Shown here piece by piece: positions 1 to 7,874 of a stretch of 20,207 nucleotides of DNA (position 1 is the stretch's first letter; every line of letters begins with the position of its first letter). The notes under the pieces are model-generated. The model ran no database searches, was not told where the DNA came from, and was given only the letters and a program-made list of their open reading frames with translations. The translations under genes were made by a program, and so were the position numbers. Source of the stretch: DATLYT01 sp035574455 (lineage in GTDB: Bacteria; Bacteroidota; Ignavibacteria; UBA10030); contig DATLYT010000189.1 of the NCBI GenBank assembly GCA_035574455.1, positions 1 to 20,207 on the forward strand, in the 5' to 3' direction.

Positions 1-555
1 AAATTGTCCGAGCGCGTATCTCTTCAGCTGCAATACAAGCACAAAAACAAGCCGGTGGATGAGCTTTCTACGGATAGATTTGGGAGGTCGATGGAACTTG
101 CTGGTGAACGACGCCAGACAAACTATCGAGCAACACTCGAATTCCGGTCATCTATTGCTTTTCGATCGCGCACGAGATTAGAAGTGGTCAACGTCAGCTA
201 TCAACACGTCCCAACGATCGAGCGAGGATTTCTCGCGTTTCAGGATATTCGAATCTATCCGCTCCCGAACCTGCTCGTGGATGCTCGCATCATCGTATTC
301 GAGACCGATTCCTTCGATTCGAGAATCTATGAGTTTGAAAGCGACTTTCGCGGCTCCTTTGCAAATCCCGCCCTGTTCGGAAAAGGCGTTCGCTGGTATC
401 TGCTTGTGCGGTACGAAATTGGCAACTTCATCGATGTTTGGGTGAAATATTCTCAAACAGTGAAAGATGGCGTGAAGGTCATCAGCTCTGGTTCGAGTCT
501 TATCCAGGGAAGCCTGGATAATCGGGTGAGCATACAGGTGGATGTTGTCTTGTAG
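1..555 (+). CDS. C-terminal part of a probable outer-membrane beta-barrel protein (5' end outside window)
   Basis: The reading frame is open from the first base, so the gene begins upstream and only about the last 184 residues are visible. An internal TTG at position 4 is not a convincing start. The visible part has no signal peptide or catalytic motif. It consists of alternating hydrophobic/polar stretches such as VSLQLQYKHK, YRATLEFRSS and RWYLLVRYEIG, and it ends in an amphipathic strand (RVSIQVDVVL). That pattern is typical of outer-membrane barrel strands. The last 60 residues (an aromatic-rich strand, a VWVKYSQT-like strand, a short Ser/Gly linker, then a final strand) remind me of the barrel tail of large helix-hairpin-helix proteins of Ignavibacteria and Chlorobi. 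No HhH motif is visible here, so that identity is only a suggestion. The following lipoprotein gene starts 45 bases downstream. Confidence 0.5.
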   Translation, partial: KLSERVSLQLQYKHKNKPVDELSTDRFGRSMELAGERRQTNYRATLEFRSSIAFRSRTRLEVVNVSYQHVPTIERGFLAFQDIRIYPLPNLLVDARIIVFETDSFDSRIYEFESDFRGSFANPALFGKGVRWYLLVRYEIGNFIDVWVKYSQTVKDGVKVISSGSSLIQGSLDNRVSIQVDVVL

Positions 556-600
556 GTTTCGTGCTCGTTTCATAGATTGGAGGTGTTCAGGAGGAGAACT

Positions 601-1008
601 ATGCGTCAGTTCACGGGTACGTCGAGGATCGTAGTGGCCTTATTTCCCTTGTTTTTGGGATGCGAACGAGTCATCGAACTCAACCAAAGCATGGACTCCG
701 CCGACCTCTCGGTTACCAATGTACTCCGTGAGCCTCGTCTCATGAGTCCGAAAGATGGCCGAGTCTTTACAACGACTTCTCAGATTTTGCTACGCTGGGA
801 GTGGATTTCTGCTGCCAAAACGTACTCCGTCGAGGTCTCGACCGACACGTTGTTCTCCCGCGTAATATTTTCGGCAATCGCTGAGACAACAGTTGTACGC
901 ACAACACCGTTAGAGGGGACCCGATTTTATTGGCGTGTAAGAGCCCACAACGACCGCTTGTTCAGCCCGTGGAGTGAATTCCGCACATTCTACATTCGAT
1001 TCGATTGA
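601..1008 (+). CDS. Small putative lipoprotein with a fibronectin type III-like domain
   Basis: This encodes 135 residues from the ATG at 601. I prefer this start over an in-frame TTG at 577 because a purine-rich GAGGAG lies five bases upstream of it. The N-terminus has a charged segment (MRQ...SR), a hydrophobic core (IVVALFPLFLG) and Cys21, which resembles a lipoprotein signal with a relaxed lipobox (LFLGC). From about residue 45 the sequence follows the pattern of FnIII/Ig-like modules: an opening PRLMSPKDG segment, a Trp-containing strand (ILLRWEW), a YSVEVSTD strand and a closing YWRVRAHN...WSEFRTF strand pair. Such modules usually mediate binding in the envelope. No enzymatic motif is visible. 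It ends 7 bases before the dehydratase start, so the two are probably co-transcribed. The exact role is unknown. Confidence 0.75.
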   Translation: MRQFTGTSRIVVALFPLFLGCERVIELNQSMDSADLSVTNVLREPRLMSPKDGRVFTTTSQILLRWEWISAAKTYSVEVSTDTLFSRVIFSAIAETTVVRTTPLEGTRFYWRVRAHNDRLFSPWSEFRTFYIRFD

Positions 1009-1015
1009 TTCCCAC

Positions 1016-1981
1016 ATGAACCATCTTCCAACCTTTGATGACATTGTCGATGCCCGTCGTGTCATAGGCCAGCATCTTACTCGCACTCCCCTGTACCGGT
1101 ACGCAGGACTTTCCGAACTGTTAGGTTGTAACGCGTTCGTCAAACACGAAAATCATCAACCCATCTGCGTCTTTAAGATACGTGGAGGCATCAATTTGGT
1201 CTCCCGCCTGAACGACGATGAACGACGGCGGGGAGTCGTTACGGCTTCAACGGGCAACCATGGGCAATCGATTGCTTACGCCTCGAAAATGTTCGGTGTC
1301 ACAGCTACCATTGTTGTTCCGGAAAAAAGTAATCCCGATAAGGTGAGCGCCATCGAGCGGATGGGAGCAACGATTGTGTTTCATGGAAAAGATTTTGACG
1401 AAGCGCGCGAACAGGCAGAGCAACTTGCGGTATCGCATGGCTATCGTTATATTCATTCAGCAAATGAACCGTTACTGATTGCAGGCGTGGGGACAATAGG
1501 AGCTGAGATCGTCGAAGACTGTCCAGAGGTCGATGTTATTGTAGTGCCGGTGGGAGGCGGAAGTGGCGCATCGGGCACGTCGATTGCTGTAAAAGCAATG
1601 AAGCCGACAGCAGAAGTCATCGGCGTGCAATCCGAGTTAGCGCCGGCAGCATATTTCTCTTGGAAAGAAGGTAAGCCGGTTAGCTCGGATTTGATGAAAA
1701 CATTTGCAGAGGGTTTAGCGACACGGGTTGGTTTTTCGATGACGGTCGAAATTATGAAACGAAATCTATCGGACTTCGTCTTAGTCTCTGACGACGACAT
1801 ACGCCGCGCGATGAAACTGATCCTTGAGCATACTCATAACCTTGTAGAAGGGTCTGGAGCCGCACCGCTTGCCGGCGCGTTAAAAATCAAGGATCGTTTG
1901 AAGGGCAAGAATGTCGTGATGGTGCTTTCCGGCGCCAACGTCACGATAACGACCTTGCGTGAAGTTTTATCATTTTCCTAA
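1016..1981 (+). CDS. PLP-dependent threonine/serine dehydratase (ammonia-lyase), no regulatory domain
   Basis: This is a 321-residue fold-type II PLP enzyme that would deaminate threonine (and/or serine or a hydroxylated analogue) to the 2-oxo acid. Visible signatures are the PLP lysine at about K54 in VFKIRGG, the substrate loop ASTGNHGQ (about 77-84), the phosphate-binding glycine loop VGGGSGASG (about 179-187) and the C-terminal SGAN segment. The length matches catabolic or short dehydratases. The ACT-type regulatory domain of biosynthetic IlvA is absent, so isoleucine feedback control is unlikely. I chose ATG 1016 because family members begin close to the PTFDDI motif; an upstream GTG at 974 would overlap the lipoprotein gene by 35 bases. 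The decarboxylase gene follows after 14 bases. Serine racemase, hydroxyaspartate ammonia-lyase and EutB-like enzymes share this fold, so the substrate is not fixed by sequence. Confidence 0.9.
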   Translation: MNHLPTFDDIVDARRVIGQHLTRTPLYRYAGLSELLGCNAFVKHENHQPICVFKIRGGINLVSRLNDDERRRGVVTASTGNHGQSIAYASKMFGVTATIVVPEKSNPDKVSAIERMGATIVFHGKDFDEAREQAEQLAVSHGYRYIHSANEPLLIAGVGTIGAEIVEDCPEVDVIVVPVGGGSGASGTSIAVKAMKPTAEVIGVQSELAPAAYFSWKEGKPVSSDLMKTFAEGLATRVGFSMTVEIMKRNLSDFVLVSDDDIRRAMKLILEHTHNLVEGSGAAPLAGALKIKDRLKGKNVVMVLSGANVTITTLREVLSFS

Positions 1982-1995
1982 TTGATTGGCAGCGC

Positions 1996-3477
1996 ATGAC
2001 TTTCCCGACGAAAACAACACCTCTTTCAATCCAGCAACAGCTCGATTTGTCCTCGGAGGAATTCCGACGTTACGCGCACGAATTTGTGAGTTGGATTGCG
2101 AATTACCTTGACCACCCGGAGCGGTACAAGGTTTTTCCCGACGTCAAGCCGGGCGACATCAAAAGCAAGCTTCCCTCCACGCCTCCTGAACATCCCGAGC
2201 CACTCGATGCGGTTATCAAAGATATTGACCGAATCATTGCGCCCGGCCTCACACACTGGAATCATCCCGGCTTCATGGCGTACTTCGGCATCTCTTCAAG
2301 CAAGCCGGCAATTTTAGGCGAGCTTGTGAGCGCTGCGTTCGATACCAATGCCATGCTCTGGAAAACCGGTCCTGCGGCGGTAGAGTTAGAAGAAGTTGTG
2401 CTCGATTGGCTGCGTCAACTTCTTGGACTTCCGGATGGGTATTATGGACTCATTCATGACACTGCATCGGTCTCCAGTCTCGTTGCCTTGGCAGCAGCGC
2501 GAGAAGCCTTGAATCTTCACATTCGGGAAGAGGGGATGAGTGGGCGCCACGAGCTTCCGAAACTTCGGATCTACACCTCTGAGCATGCACACTCGTCCAT
2601 CGAAAAAGCAGCCATCGTGCTTGGTTTAGGGCAAAAGGGCTTGAGGAAAATTGAGGTTGATGCGGAGTTCAGAATGCGGGTAGACCGACTACGTGAGGCG
2701 ATTGAACACGACATCAACGCGGGAATCAAGCCGTGTGCGGTGGTTGCGACGGTTGGAACAACATCGACAACGAGTATTGACCCTGTGCGTGAAATTGCCG
2801 AGGTTTGTCAGAAGCACGACCTTTGGTTACATGTCGATGCTGCGTACGCTGGCAACGCGGCTCTTTTGCCGGAGATGCGCTGGCTTGTGGACGGATGTGA
2901 TCAGGCCGACTCACTCGTTTTTAATCCGCACAAGTGGCTTTTTGTGCCGATCGACTGTAGCGTGTTATATTGCCGCAAGCCGGACATTCTTCGACAGGCG
3001 TTCAGTCTTGTGCCCGAGTACCTTCGGACAGGTGAAGAAGAGGTTCGGAATCCGATGGACTACGGCATTTCTCTCGGTAGACGCTTTCGCGCGCTGAAGC
3101 TCTGGATGGTCTTGCGGACGTTCGGTGTGACGGGCATCCGTGAGCGGCTGAGATATCATATCGCCCTTGCCAAGAAGTTTCGTTCTTGGGTGGAAGAACA
3201 TCCTGATTTTGAAGTCGTCGCGCCGACGCCTCTCAGTGTGGTTTGTTTTCGTTATCGTCCTCAAAATTTCAATCTCTCTGACGAAGACTTTGATACGCTC
3301 AACGAAAAGTTATTGGAAGCTGTAAACAAGTCGGGCGAGGTTTTCCTTTCCCATACGAAGTTGCATGATCGTTATACGCTTCGCCTCGCTATCGGGAACT
3401 TAGGCACAACGGAGCAACACGTCCGTAGAGCCTGGGAGCTGTTGCTGGAGCAGGCGAATATCGTTATGCATCGCTGA
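1996..3477 (+). CDS. Group II PLP-dependent aromatic-L-amino-acid decarboxylase
   Basis: This 493-residue protein has the full length of the DDC/tyrosine/tryptophan decarboxylase family, which converts aromatic amino acids to amines and CO2 in the cytoplasm. Hallmarks seen are the substrate-region motif HWNHPGFMAYF (about 87-97), NAMLWKTGPAA (about 118-128), His199 in EHAHSS (equivalent to the His that stacks on PLP), Asp281 in HVDAAYAG, and the Schiff-base lysine K313 in NPHKW. The catalytic-loop tyrosine is present at about Y342 (VPEYLRTG). Family members with Asn at the stacking-His position (insect) or Phe at the loop-Tyr position (plant) act as aldehyde synthases. Keeping both residues predicts true decarboxylation. 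Which aromatic amino acid is used cannot be told. It sits 14 bases after the dehydratase and 56 bases before the S9 peptidase, consistent with a peptide and amino-acid catabolic operon. Confidence 0.93.
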   Translation: MTFPTKTTPLSIQQQLDLSSEEFRRYAHEFVSWIANYLDHPERYKVFPDVKPGDIKSKLPSTPPEHPEPLDAVIKDIDRIIAPGLTHWNHPGFMAYFGISSSKPAILGELVSAAFDTNAMLWKTGPAAVELEEVVLDWLRQLLGLPDGYYGLIHDTASVSSLVALAAAREALNLHIREEGMSGRHELPKLRIYTSEHAHSSIEKAAIVLGLGQKGLRKIEVDAEFRMRVDRLREAIEHDINAGIKPCAVVATVGTTSTTSIDPVREIAEVCQKHDLWLHVDAAYAGNAALLPEMRWLVDGCDQADSLVFNPHKWLFVPIDCSVLYCRKPDILRQAFSLVPEYLRTGEEEVRNPMDYGISLGRRFRALKLWMVLRTFGVTGIRERLRYHIALAKKFRSWVEEHPDFEVVAPTPLSVVCFRYRPQNFNLSDEDFDTLNEKLLEAVNKSGEVFLSHTKLHDRYTLRLAIGNLGTTEQHVRRAWELLLEQANIVMHR

Positions 3478-3533
3478 CGTTGGCTTGTCAATACACTGTT
3501 GTCGTTCCACACCCTTACCATAAGGAGGTTGCA

Positions 3534-5942
3534 ATGAAGAATGTCCTGCTTTTTGCGTTGGCTGTATTTTTCATCTTCAGTGTTTCTGCCCAGACGCCGT
3601 ATAAGCTTCCGCCGAAGGAGGTCGTCGATATTCTCGACGCTCCACCTACGCCGCTTGTCATCACAAGTCCGACGCGGGATGCGTTGCTCCTTGTTGAGTT
3701 TGAGGCGCACCCGTCGGTTGCGTTGCTGGCCCAGCCCTACTACCGTATTGCCGGGTTGCGCATTAATCCCGAACTCAATGCTCGTCAGAGGACTACGCAG
3801 TATACCGGCGTTGTGGTGAAGTGGATCGAGACGAACAAAGAAGTGCGGGTCAACCTGCCGAAGGACGCTAAAATTGGTGTTCCTTCTTGGTCGAACGACG
3901 GAAAAAAAATTGCCTTTACGCGCGACATAGAGAACGGCGTTGAGCTCTGGGTCGCCGATGCTATGACGGGAACGGCCAAGGCCATCAACGGATTGCGCGT
4001 GAACGATGTGATGGGCAATCCGTTTGATTGGATGAATGACAACGCCCATCTGCTGGTTAAAACTATCCCCGTTGGCCGAGGAAAAATACCGGAGGCGCCA
4101 AAGGTTCCGGTTGGTCCGATCATCGAAGAGACCTCTGGCAAACAGGCTGGGACGTGGACGTATCAAGACTTGCTCAAAAATCCCCACGATGAAAATCTCT
4201 TTGAGTACCTGGCGACGACTCAGTTGGTGAAGGTTGATACACGATCTGGATCATCAACACCGATCGGAAAACCCGGCATTTATGCCTCTGCCAGTTTTTC
4301 TCCCAATGAGCAGTATCTCCTTGTGACGAGGATTAAACGACCCTTTTCGTATCGTGTTCCATACTCGCTCTTTTCTCGCTCGATCGAGGTGTGGGATGCA
4401 AAGGGAAATCCCGTTCGGACGATTGCTGACTTCGGTGTGAGCGACGATGTTCCCACTCAGGGCGTCCCAACGGGGCCACGCAACGTCGTCTGGCAGACTC
4501 TTCAGCCCGCTACCTTGCTTTGGGTCGAAGCGCTTGACGGTGGCGACCCGCGGGCTAAGGTTCCCCATCGAGACCAAGTGATGAGGCTGACTGCTCCTTT
4601 TTCCGGAACTCCTCAACTGGTGATGAAGGTCGCGCATCGCTTTGCCGGTTTTGACTGGACGGCCAGGAAGGATGAAGTATTCTTGACCGAGTTCAACCGC
4701 GATCGCCGTTGGAGAACAACTTATCTGCTCAATCTCACCGATCCCGAGAAGTCGAAGAAGGTTTTGTTCGACCTGAGCAGTCAGGATTCGTATAATGACC
4801 CCGGTAACCCGATCTATCGTGTAACGGCGTCAGGAGAGAGAGTCATGCTACAGGACGGCGATTGGATTTATTTGAGCGGACGAGGTTCGAGCGAGCAAGG
4901 CGACCGTCCTTTCCTCGATAAACTCAATATCAAAACGATGGCGAAAGAGCGGCTCTTTCGGTGCGACGAGTCGAGCTTCGAGCAGTTCATTTCGTTCTTT
5001 AAGGATTCTCGTTCCACCATTATTACGCGTTACGAGACAAAAACTTCACCGCCCAATTTTTACCGCGTCGAGTTAGGATCGAACCGCCGTGTTGCATTGA
5101 CAGACTTTAAAGACCCGACTCCTCAGTTGACGGGAATCAAGAAGGAACTGATCAAATACAATCGTCCGGACGGGGTACCGCTTTCTGGGACGTTGTATCT
5201 GCCTCCAAACTACAAAGAAGGTACACGGCTCCCGCTCTTGATTTGGGCTTATCCGCTCGAGTATACCGATGCAAGCACTGCGGGCCAGGTACGCGGGTCG
5301 CCAAATACCTTTACCTTCCTTCGTGGAGCTTCTCCGCTCTTCTTCCTCACACAGGGTTATGTCGTGCTGATGGATGCGACGATGCCGGTTGTTGGCGATC
5401 CGGAGACGATGAACAACACGTATGTTGAGCAAATCGTTTCGGCTGCTAAAGCTGCTATCGATAAGATGGATGAAATCGGTGTTGCAGACCGACATCGTGT
5501 GCTGGTCTCGGGGCATAGCTACGGTGCGTTTATGACGGCAAATTTGTTAGCACACTCGGATCTCTTTGCAACGGGGATTGCGCGAAGCGGCGCGTACAAC
5601 CGTACACTCACGCCGTTCGGATTTCAGAGCGAACGACGGTCGTTTTGGGAAGCACCAGACCTCTATATGAGGGTATCTCCTTTCACGTACGCCAATAAAA
5701 TCAACGAACCGATTCTGCTCATTCACGGAGAAGCCGATAACAACTCTGGCACACACCCGATGCAGTCTGAGCGATTTTATCAGGCCATCAAGGGTAATGG
5801 AGGCACGGCCAGACTTGTCATGTTGCCGTACGAGAGTCATGGATACGTGGGCAGAGAATCGGTCCTCCACGTTCTTGCGGAGATGCTCGAGTGGGCAGAC
5901 AAATACGTGAAGAACCGCTCTGTACAAGTGGGAAAGCAGTGA
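3534..5942 (+). CDS. Secreted S9D-type prolyl oligopeptidase family serine peptidase (glutamyl endopeptidase-like)
   Basis: The protein has 802 residues from ATG 3534, chosen because a strong AAGGAGG at 3522-3528 precedes it and a signal peptide follows directly (KNVLLFALAVFFIFSVSA, likely cut before QTPYK). An in-frame TTG at 3480 would place 18 extra residues ahead of the signal. The mature N-terminus (YKLPPKEVVDILDAPPTP, then LAQPYYRIAGLRIN and TQYTGV) closely resembles chloroplast and bacterial glutamyl endopeptidases of MEROPS S9D. A beta-propeller occupies roughly residues 40-540 (for example PSWSNDGKKIAFT). The C-terminal alpha/beta hydrolase domain carries the triad Ser662 (GHSYGAFMTANLL), Asp735 (HGEADNN) and His769 (YESHGY). 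It should degrade peptides in the periplasm or outside the cell. The hairpin at 5998-6031 terminates this block. Confidence 0.92.
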   Translation: MKNVLLFALAVFFIFSVSAQTPYKLPPKEVVDILDAPPTPLVITSPTRDALLLVEFEAHPSVALLAQPYYRIAGLRINPELNARQRTTQYTGVVVKWIETNKEVRVNLPKDAKIGVPSWSNDGKKIAFTRDIENGVELWVADAMTGTAKAINGLRVNDVMGNPFDWMNDNAHLLVKTIPVGRGKIPEAPKVPVGPIIEETSGKQAGTWTYQDLLKNPHDENLFEYLATTQLVKVDTRSGSSTPIGKPGIYASASFSPNEQYLLVTRIKRPFSYRVPYSLFSRSIEVWDAKGNPVRTIADFGVSDDVPTQGVPTGPRNVVWQTLQPATLLWVEALDGGDPRAKVPHRDQVMRLTAPFSGTPQLVMKVAHRFAGFDWTARKDEVFLTEFNRDRRWRTTYLLNLTDPEKSKKVLFDLSSQDSYNDPGNPIYRVTASGERVMLQDGDWIYLSGRGSSEQGDRPFLDKLNIKTMAKERLFRCDESSFEQFISFFKDSRSTIITRYETKTSPPNFYRVELGSNRRVALTDFKDPTPQLTGIKKELIKYNRPDGVPLSGTLYLPPNYKEGTRLPLLIWAYPLEYTDASTAGQVRGSPNTFTFLRGASPLFFLTQGYVVLMDATMPVVGDPETMNNTYVEQIVSAAKAAIDKMDEIGVADRHRVLVSGHSYGAFMTANLLAHSDLFATGIARSGAYNRTLTPFGFQSERRSFWEAPDLYMRVSPFTYANKINEPILLIHGEADNNSGTHPMQSERFYQAIKGNGGTARLVMLPYESHGYVGRESVLHVLAEMLEWADKYVKNRSVQVGKQ

Positions 5943-5997
5943 GCATGGTGATTCGAATCGTGACTGAATAATTGCGTTTGTACGAGTGTTGTGTTTG

Positions 5998-6031
5998 AAA
6001 AGGTGGTCTCGCGACCGCCTTTTCATTTTTT
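5998..6031 (+). terminator. Rho-independent terminator after the S9 peptidase gene
   Basis: An 11-bp stem is formed by AAAAGGTGGTC (5998-6008) and GACCGCCTTTT (6013-6023), with one G-T wobble and a TCGC tetraloop. It is followed by a T-rich run through 6031. It lies 56 bases after the peptidase stop and immediately before the mnmA promoter. Confidence 0.88.
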
Positions 6032-6057
6032 GAGAATCGGTCAAAATTTTGTATCTT
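6030..6057 (+). promoter_or_regulatory. Sigma-70-like promoter of mnmA (TTGAGA-16-TATCTT)
   Basis: TTGAGA at 6030-6035 and TATCTT at 6052-6057 are separated by 16 bases. The predicted transcript start (about seven bases after the -10 box, near 6064) falls one or two bases before the mnmA ATG at 6066, so the message may be leaderless. The -35 box overlaps the T-tract of the preceding terminator. Confidence 0.6.
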
Positions 6058-6065
6058 AAAGCCGT

Positions 6066-7178
6066 ATGAACAACGGAAATCATAAGAATACGACAGTCGT
6101 TGTTGCAATGAGTGGTGGAGTGGATTCCTCCGTTGCAGCGGCACTCCTGCTCGAGCAGGGCTACAACGTCATCGGTGTGACCATGAAGACGTACGAATTT
6201 GATGAAGTCGGTGGAAACATCGAGAACGAGACGAGCTGTTGCGGTTTAGGCGCCATTAACGATGCCCGCTCGGTCGCATCGCAACTTGGTATTCCACATT
6301 ATGTCGTTGATTTTCGGAAAGCCTTCGGTAAGGCTGTCATCGATAACTTTGTGGACGAATATTTACACGGCAGGACGCCTAATCCCTGTATCATCTGCAA
6401 CCGGGAGATCAAGTGGGGAGAATTGTTGAGAAAGGCTGAAGCTCTGGGCGCACAGTACATTGCGACGGGACATTACGCACGTATTCGATTTGATGAAAGT
6501 CGAGGACGGTACCTGATCTCCACAGCTCGCGACCTGCGAAAGGATCAGTCCTATGCACTCTGGGCGCTTTCCCAACGCGCATTGAGCAAGACGATGTTTC
6601 CGCTGGGCAATCTATCAAAACCGGAAACACGACGGATTGCTGAACAGTACGGATTGCGTACGGCGACGAAACAGGAAAGCTACGAAATCTGCTTTGTCGC
6701 TGATAATAATTACGAGCGTTTTCTCCGGGAGCGGGCACCTGAAGCAATCGGTACGATTCCTGTGGGAGATATTGTCTGGGAGGGTAAAGTCGTTGGTAAA
6801 CATCGTGGTTATCCCTTCTACACGATAGGACAGCGAAAGGGTATAGGTGCCTTCGGTGAACCGGTGTACGTTACCCGCATTCAGAGCGAGACTAACACGA
6901 TTGAGATTGGCCGGGGGAAGGACTTATTCCATCGTGGATTAATTGCCAAAGAGGTAAATTTTGTCGGTGTGGACCGGCTAAACAGTCCTGTCCGCGTAAC
7001 GGCCAAAGTCCGCTATAAAGATGAAGCTACCGAGGCGGTTCTGTATCCTGAAGGAGAGAATTCGTTCCGTCTTGAATTCGACGAACCGAAACGGGCTATC
7101 ACCCCGGGGCAGTCTGTGGTAGCCTACCAGGGGAACGACCTGCTTGTAGGGGGCGTTATTGAAACGGTCTTGGAATAG
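6066..7178 (+). CDS. mnmA: tRNA-specific 2-thiouridylase MnmA
   Basis: This 370-residue enzyme installs the 2-thio group on the wobble uridine (U34) of Lys, Glu and Gln tRNAs, using ATP and a persulfide sulfur relay. Seen are the PP-loop SGGVDSS (residues 16-22), the ETSCCG segment (about 55-60), the catalytic cysteine Cys108 in TPNPCIICN and the persulfide-carrying Cys209 in SYEICFV. Also present are the GHYAR tRNA-binding motif, KDQSYAL, and the C-terminal YTIGQRKGIG and RYKDEA beta-barrel motifs. Length and motif order match full-length MnmA. No Shine-Dalgarno is visible before ATG 6066, and the next ATG (6108) lies within the PP-loop, so 6066 must be used. The gene is isolated between two terminators and appears to be transcribed alone. 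Confidence 0.98.
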   Translation: MNNGNHKNTTVVVAMSGGVDSSVAAALLLEQGYNVIGVTMKTYEFDEVGGNIENETSCCGLGAINDARSVASQLGIPHYVVDFRKAFGKAVIDNFVDEYLHGRTPNPCIICNREIKWGELLRKAEALGAQYIATGHYARIRFDESRGRYLISTARDLRKDQSYALWALSQRALSKTMFPLGNLSKPETRRIAEQYGLRTATKQESYEICFVADNNYERFLRERAPEAIGTIPVGDIVWEGKVVGKHRGYPFYTIGQRKGIGAFGEPVYVTRIQSETNTIEIGRGKDLFHRGLIAKEVNFVGVDRLNSPVRVTAKVRYKDEATEAVLYPEGENSFRLEFDEPKRAITPGQSVVAYQGNDLLVGGVIETVLE

Positions 7179-7198
7179 CTCGTTCTAAGCGTGCGAAC

Positions 7199-7233
7199 AA
7201 GCCCAGCCCGGTTCGGGTTGGGCTTTATTATTT
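7199..7233 (+). terminator. Rho-independent terminator after mnmA
   Basis: AAGCCCAGCCCG (7199-7210) pairs with CGGGTTGGGCTT (7214-7225) over 12 bp with one G-T wobble and a GTT loop. A T/A-rich run TTATTATTT follows. It separates mnmA from the sigma-factor operon. Confidence 0.92.
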
Positions 7234-7253
7234 GGCTGTAACAGCCGTTAGAA

Positions 7254-7281
7254 GAAACTTTTACCCCGTATCTTCGTCTAA
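7254..7281 (+). promoter_or_regulatory. Sigma-E-like (ECF) promoter in front of the ECF sigma gene
   Basis: GAAACTT (7254-7260) and TCTAA (7277-7281) are separated by 16 bases, closely matching the E. coli sigma-E pattern of GGAACTT, about 16 bases, TCTGA/TCTAA. Placed just before an ECF sigma gene, it suggests positive autoregulation. A predicted start near 7287 leaves a leader of only about six bases before the GTG at 7293. An alternative sigma-70-like -10 box TATCTT (7269-7274) overlaps it but lacks a well-spaced -35 box. Confidence 0.6.
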
Positions 7282-7292
7282 CCCGTGCGACA

Positions 7293-7874
7293 GTGAAACA
7301 GCCAGCAGACGATTTCCAGCTCATCCGCTCGTTTCAGGCGGGCGATGAAACGGCATTCGAAGAACTTGTCCGTCGCTATCAACGTCAAGTCGCAAACATC
7401 ATTTATCTGACACTTGGCGACCGTTCCCAGATTGAAGACCTGACGCAGGAAACCTTTATCCGAGTGTATCGGTCGCTTGACAAGTTTGCGTTTGACTCAT
7501 CATTTTATTCCTGGCTATATCGCATCGCCGTCAATCTCTGTATCGATGAGATGCGGCGAAGGAAAATTAAACGCACACTATCGTTAGATTTTTTTTCTGA
7601 AAGCCGGTTGGAACGCGAGGAAACCAGCGTCACGCAGAGAAGCGGTGCGGATGAAGTGCTGGACAAGGAAAAGAGAGCAACGATTCTCGCAGCTTTGGAT
7701 AAACTTTCGCCAGAGTACAAAGCAGTGATCGTTTTGCGTGAATACAATGATTTGTCGTATGCGGAAATTGCAAAAATTCTCAAGATTAGCCCCCAGGCGG
7801 TAAAATCGCGTATCTTCCGAGCTCGGTCGGAGCTTCGGAAGTTGTTACAAGACTATTTTCAGGAACGGTTATGA
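7293..7874 (+). CDS. ECF-family RNA polymerase sigma factor (RpoE-like)
   Basis: This 193-residue protein has the two-domain layout of ECF sigma factors. Region 2 spans about residues 20-90, with DLTQETFIRVYRSL and FYSWLYRIAVNLCIDEMRRR. A variable linker follows at about 91-130. Region 4 spans about 131-185, with LDKLSPEYKAVIVLRE and the helix-turn-helix DLSYAEIAKILKISPQAVKSR. The start is a GTG with no Shine-Dalgarno. No in-frame ATG lies nearby, and the first conserved positions begin about 10 residues in, so GTG 7293 is the best choice. Its stop overlaps the anti-sigma start (ATGA at 7871-7874), so the two are translationally coupled. The sequence type and the sigma-E-like upstream promoter suggest it responds to envelope stress and drives the downstream export genes. 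Confidence 0.96.
   Translation: MKQPADDFQLIRSFQAGDETAFEELVRRYQRQVANIIYLTLGDRSQIEDLTQETFIRVYRSLDKFAFDSSFYSWLYRIAVNLCIDEMRRRKIKRTLSLDFFSESRLEREETSVTQRSGADEVLDKEKRATILAALDKLSPEYKAVIVLREYNDLSYAEIAKILKISPQAVKSRIFRARSELRKLLQDYFQERL

Noticed and set aside
974..1015. GTG start for the threonine/serine dehydratase
   Set aside because: It overlaps the lipoprotein gene by 35 bases and adds residues before the conserved N-terminus; ATG 1016 is more plausible.
3372..4187. Minus-strand open frame of 271 codons spanning the decarboxylase and peptidase junction
   Set aside because: It overlaps two well-supported genes on the other strand, shows no family motif and has an Arg-rich shadow composition.
7269..7274. 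TATCTT as a sigma-70 -10 box for the ECF sigma gene
   Set aside because: It resembles the mnmA -10 box, but the best upstream -35 candidate (TTAGAA, 15-base spacing) is poor, while the overlapping sigma-E-like pair fits better. Housekeeping transcription from it is not excluded.
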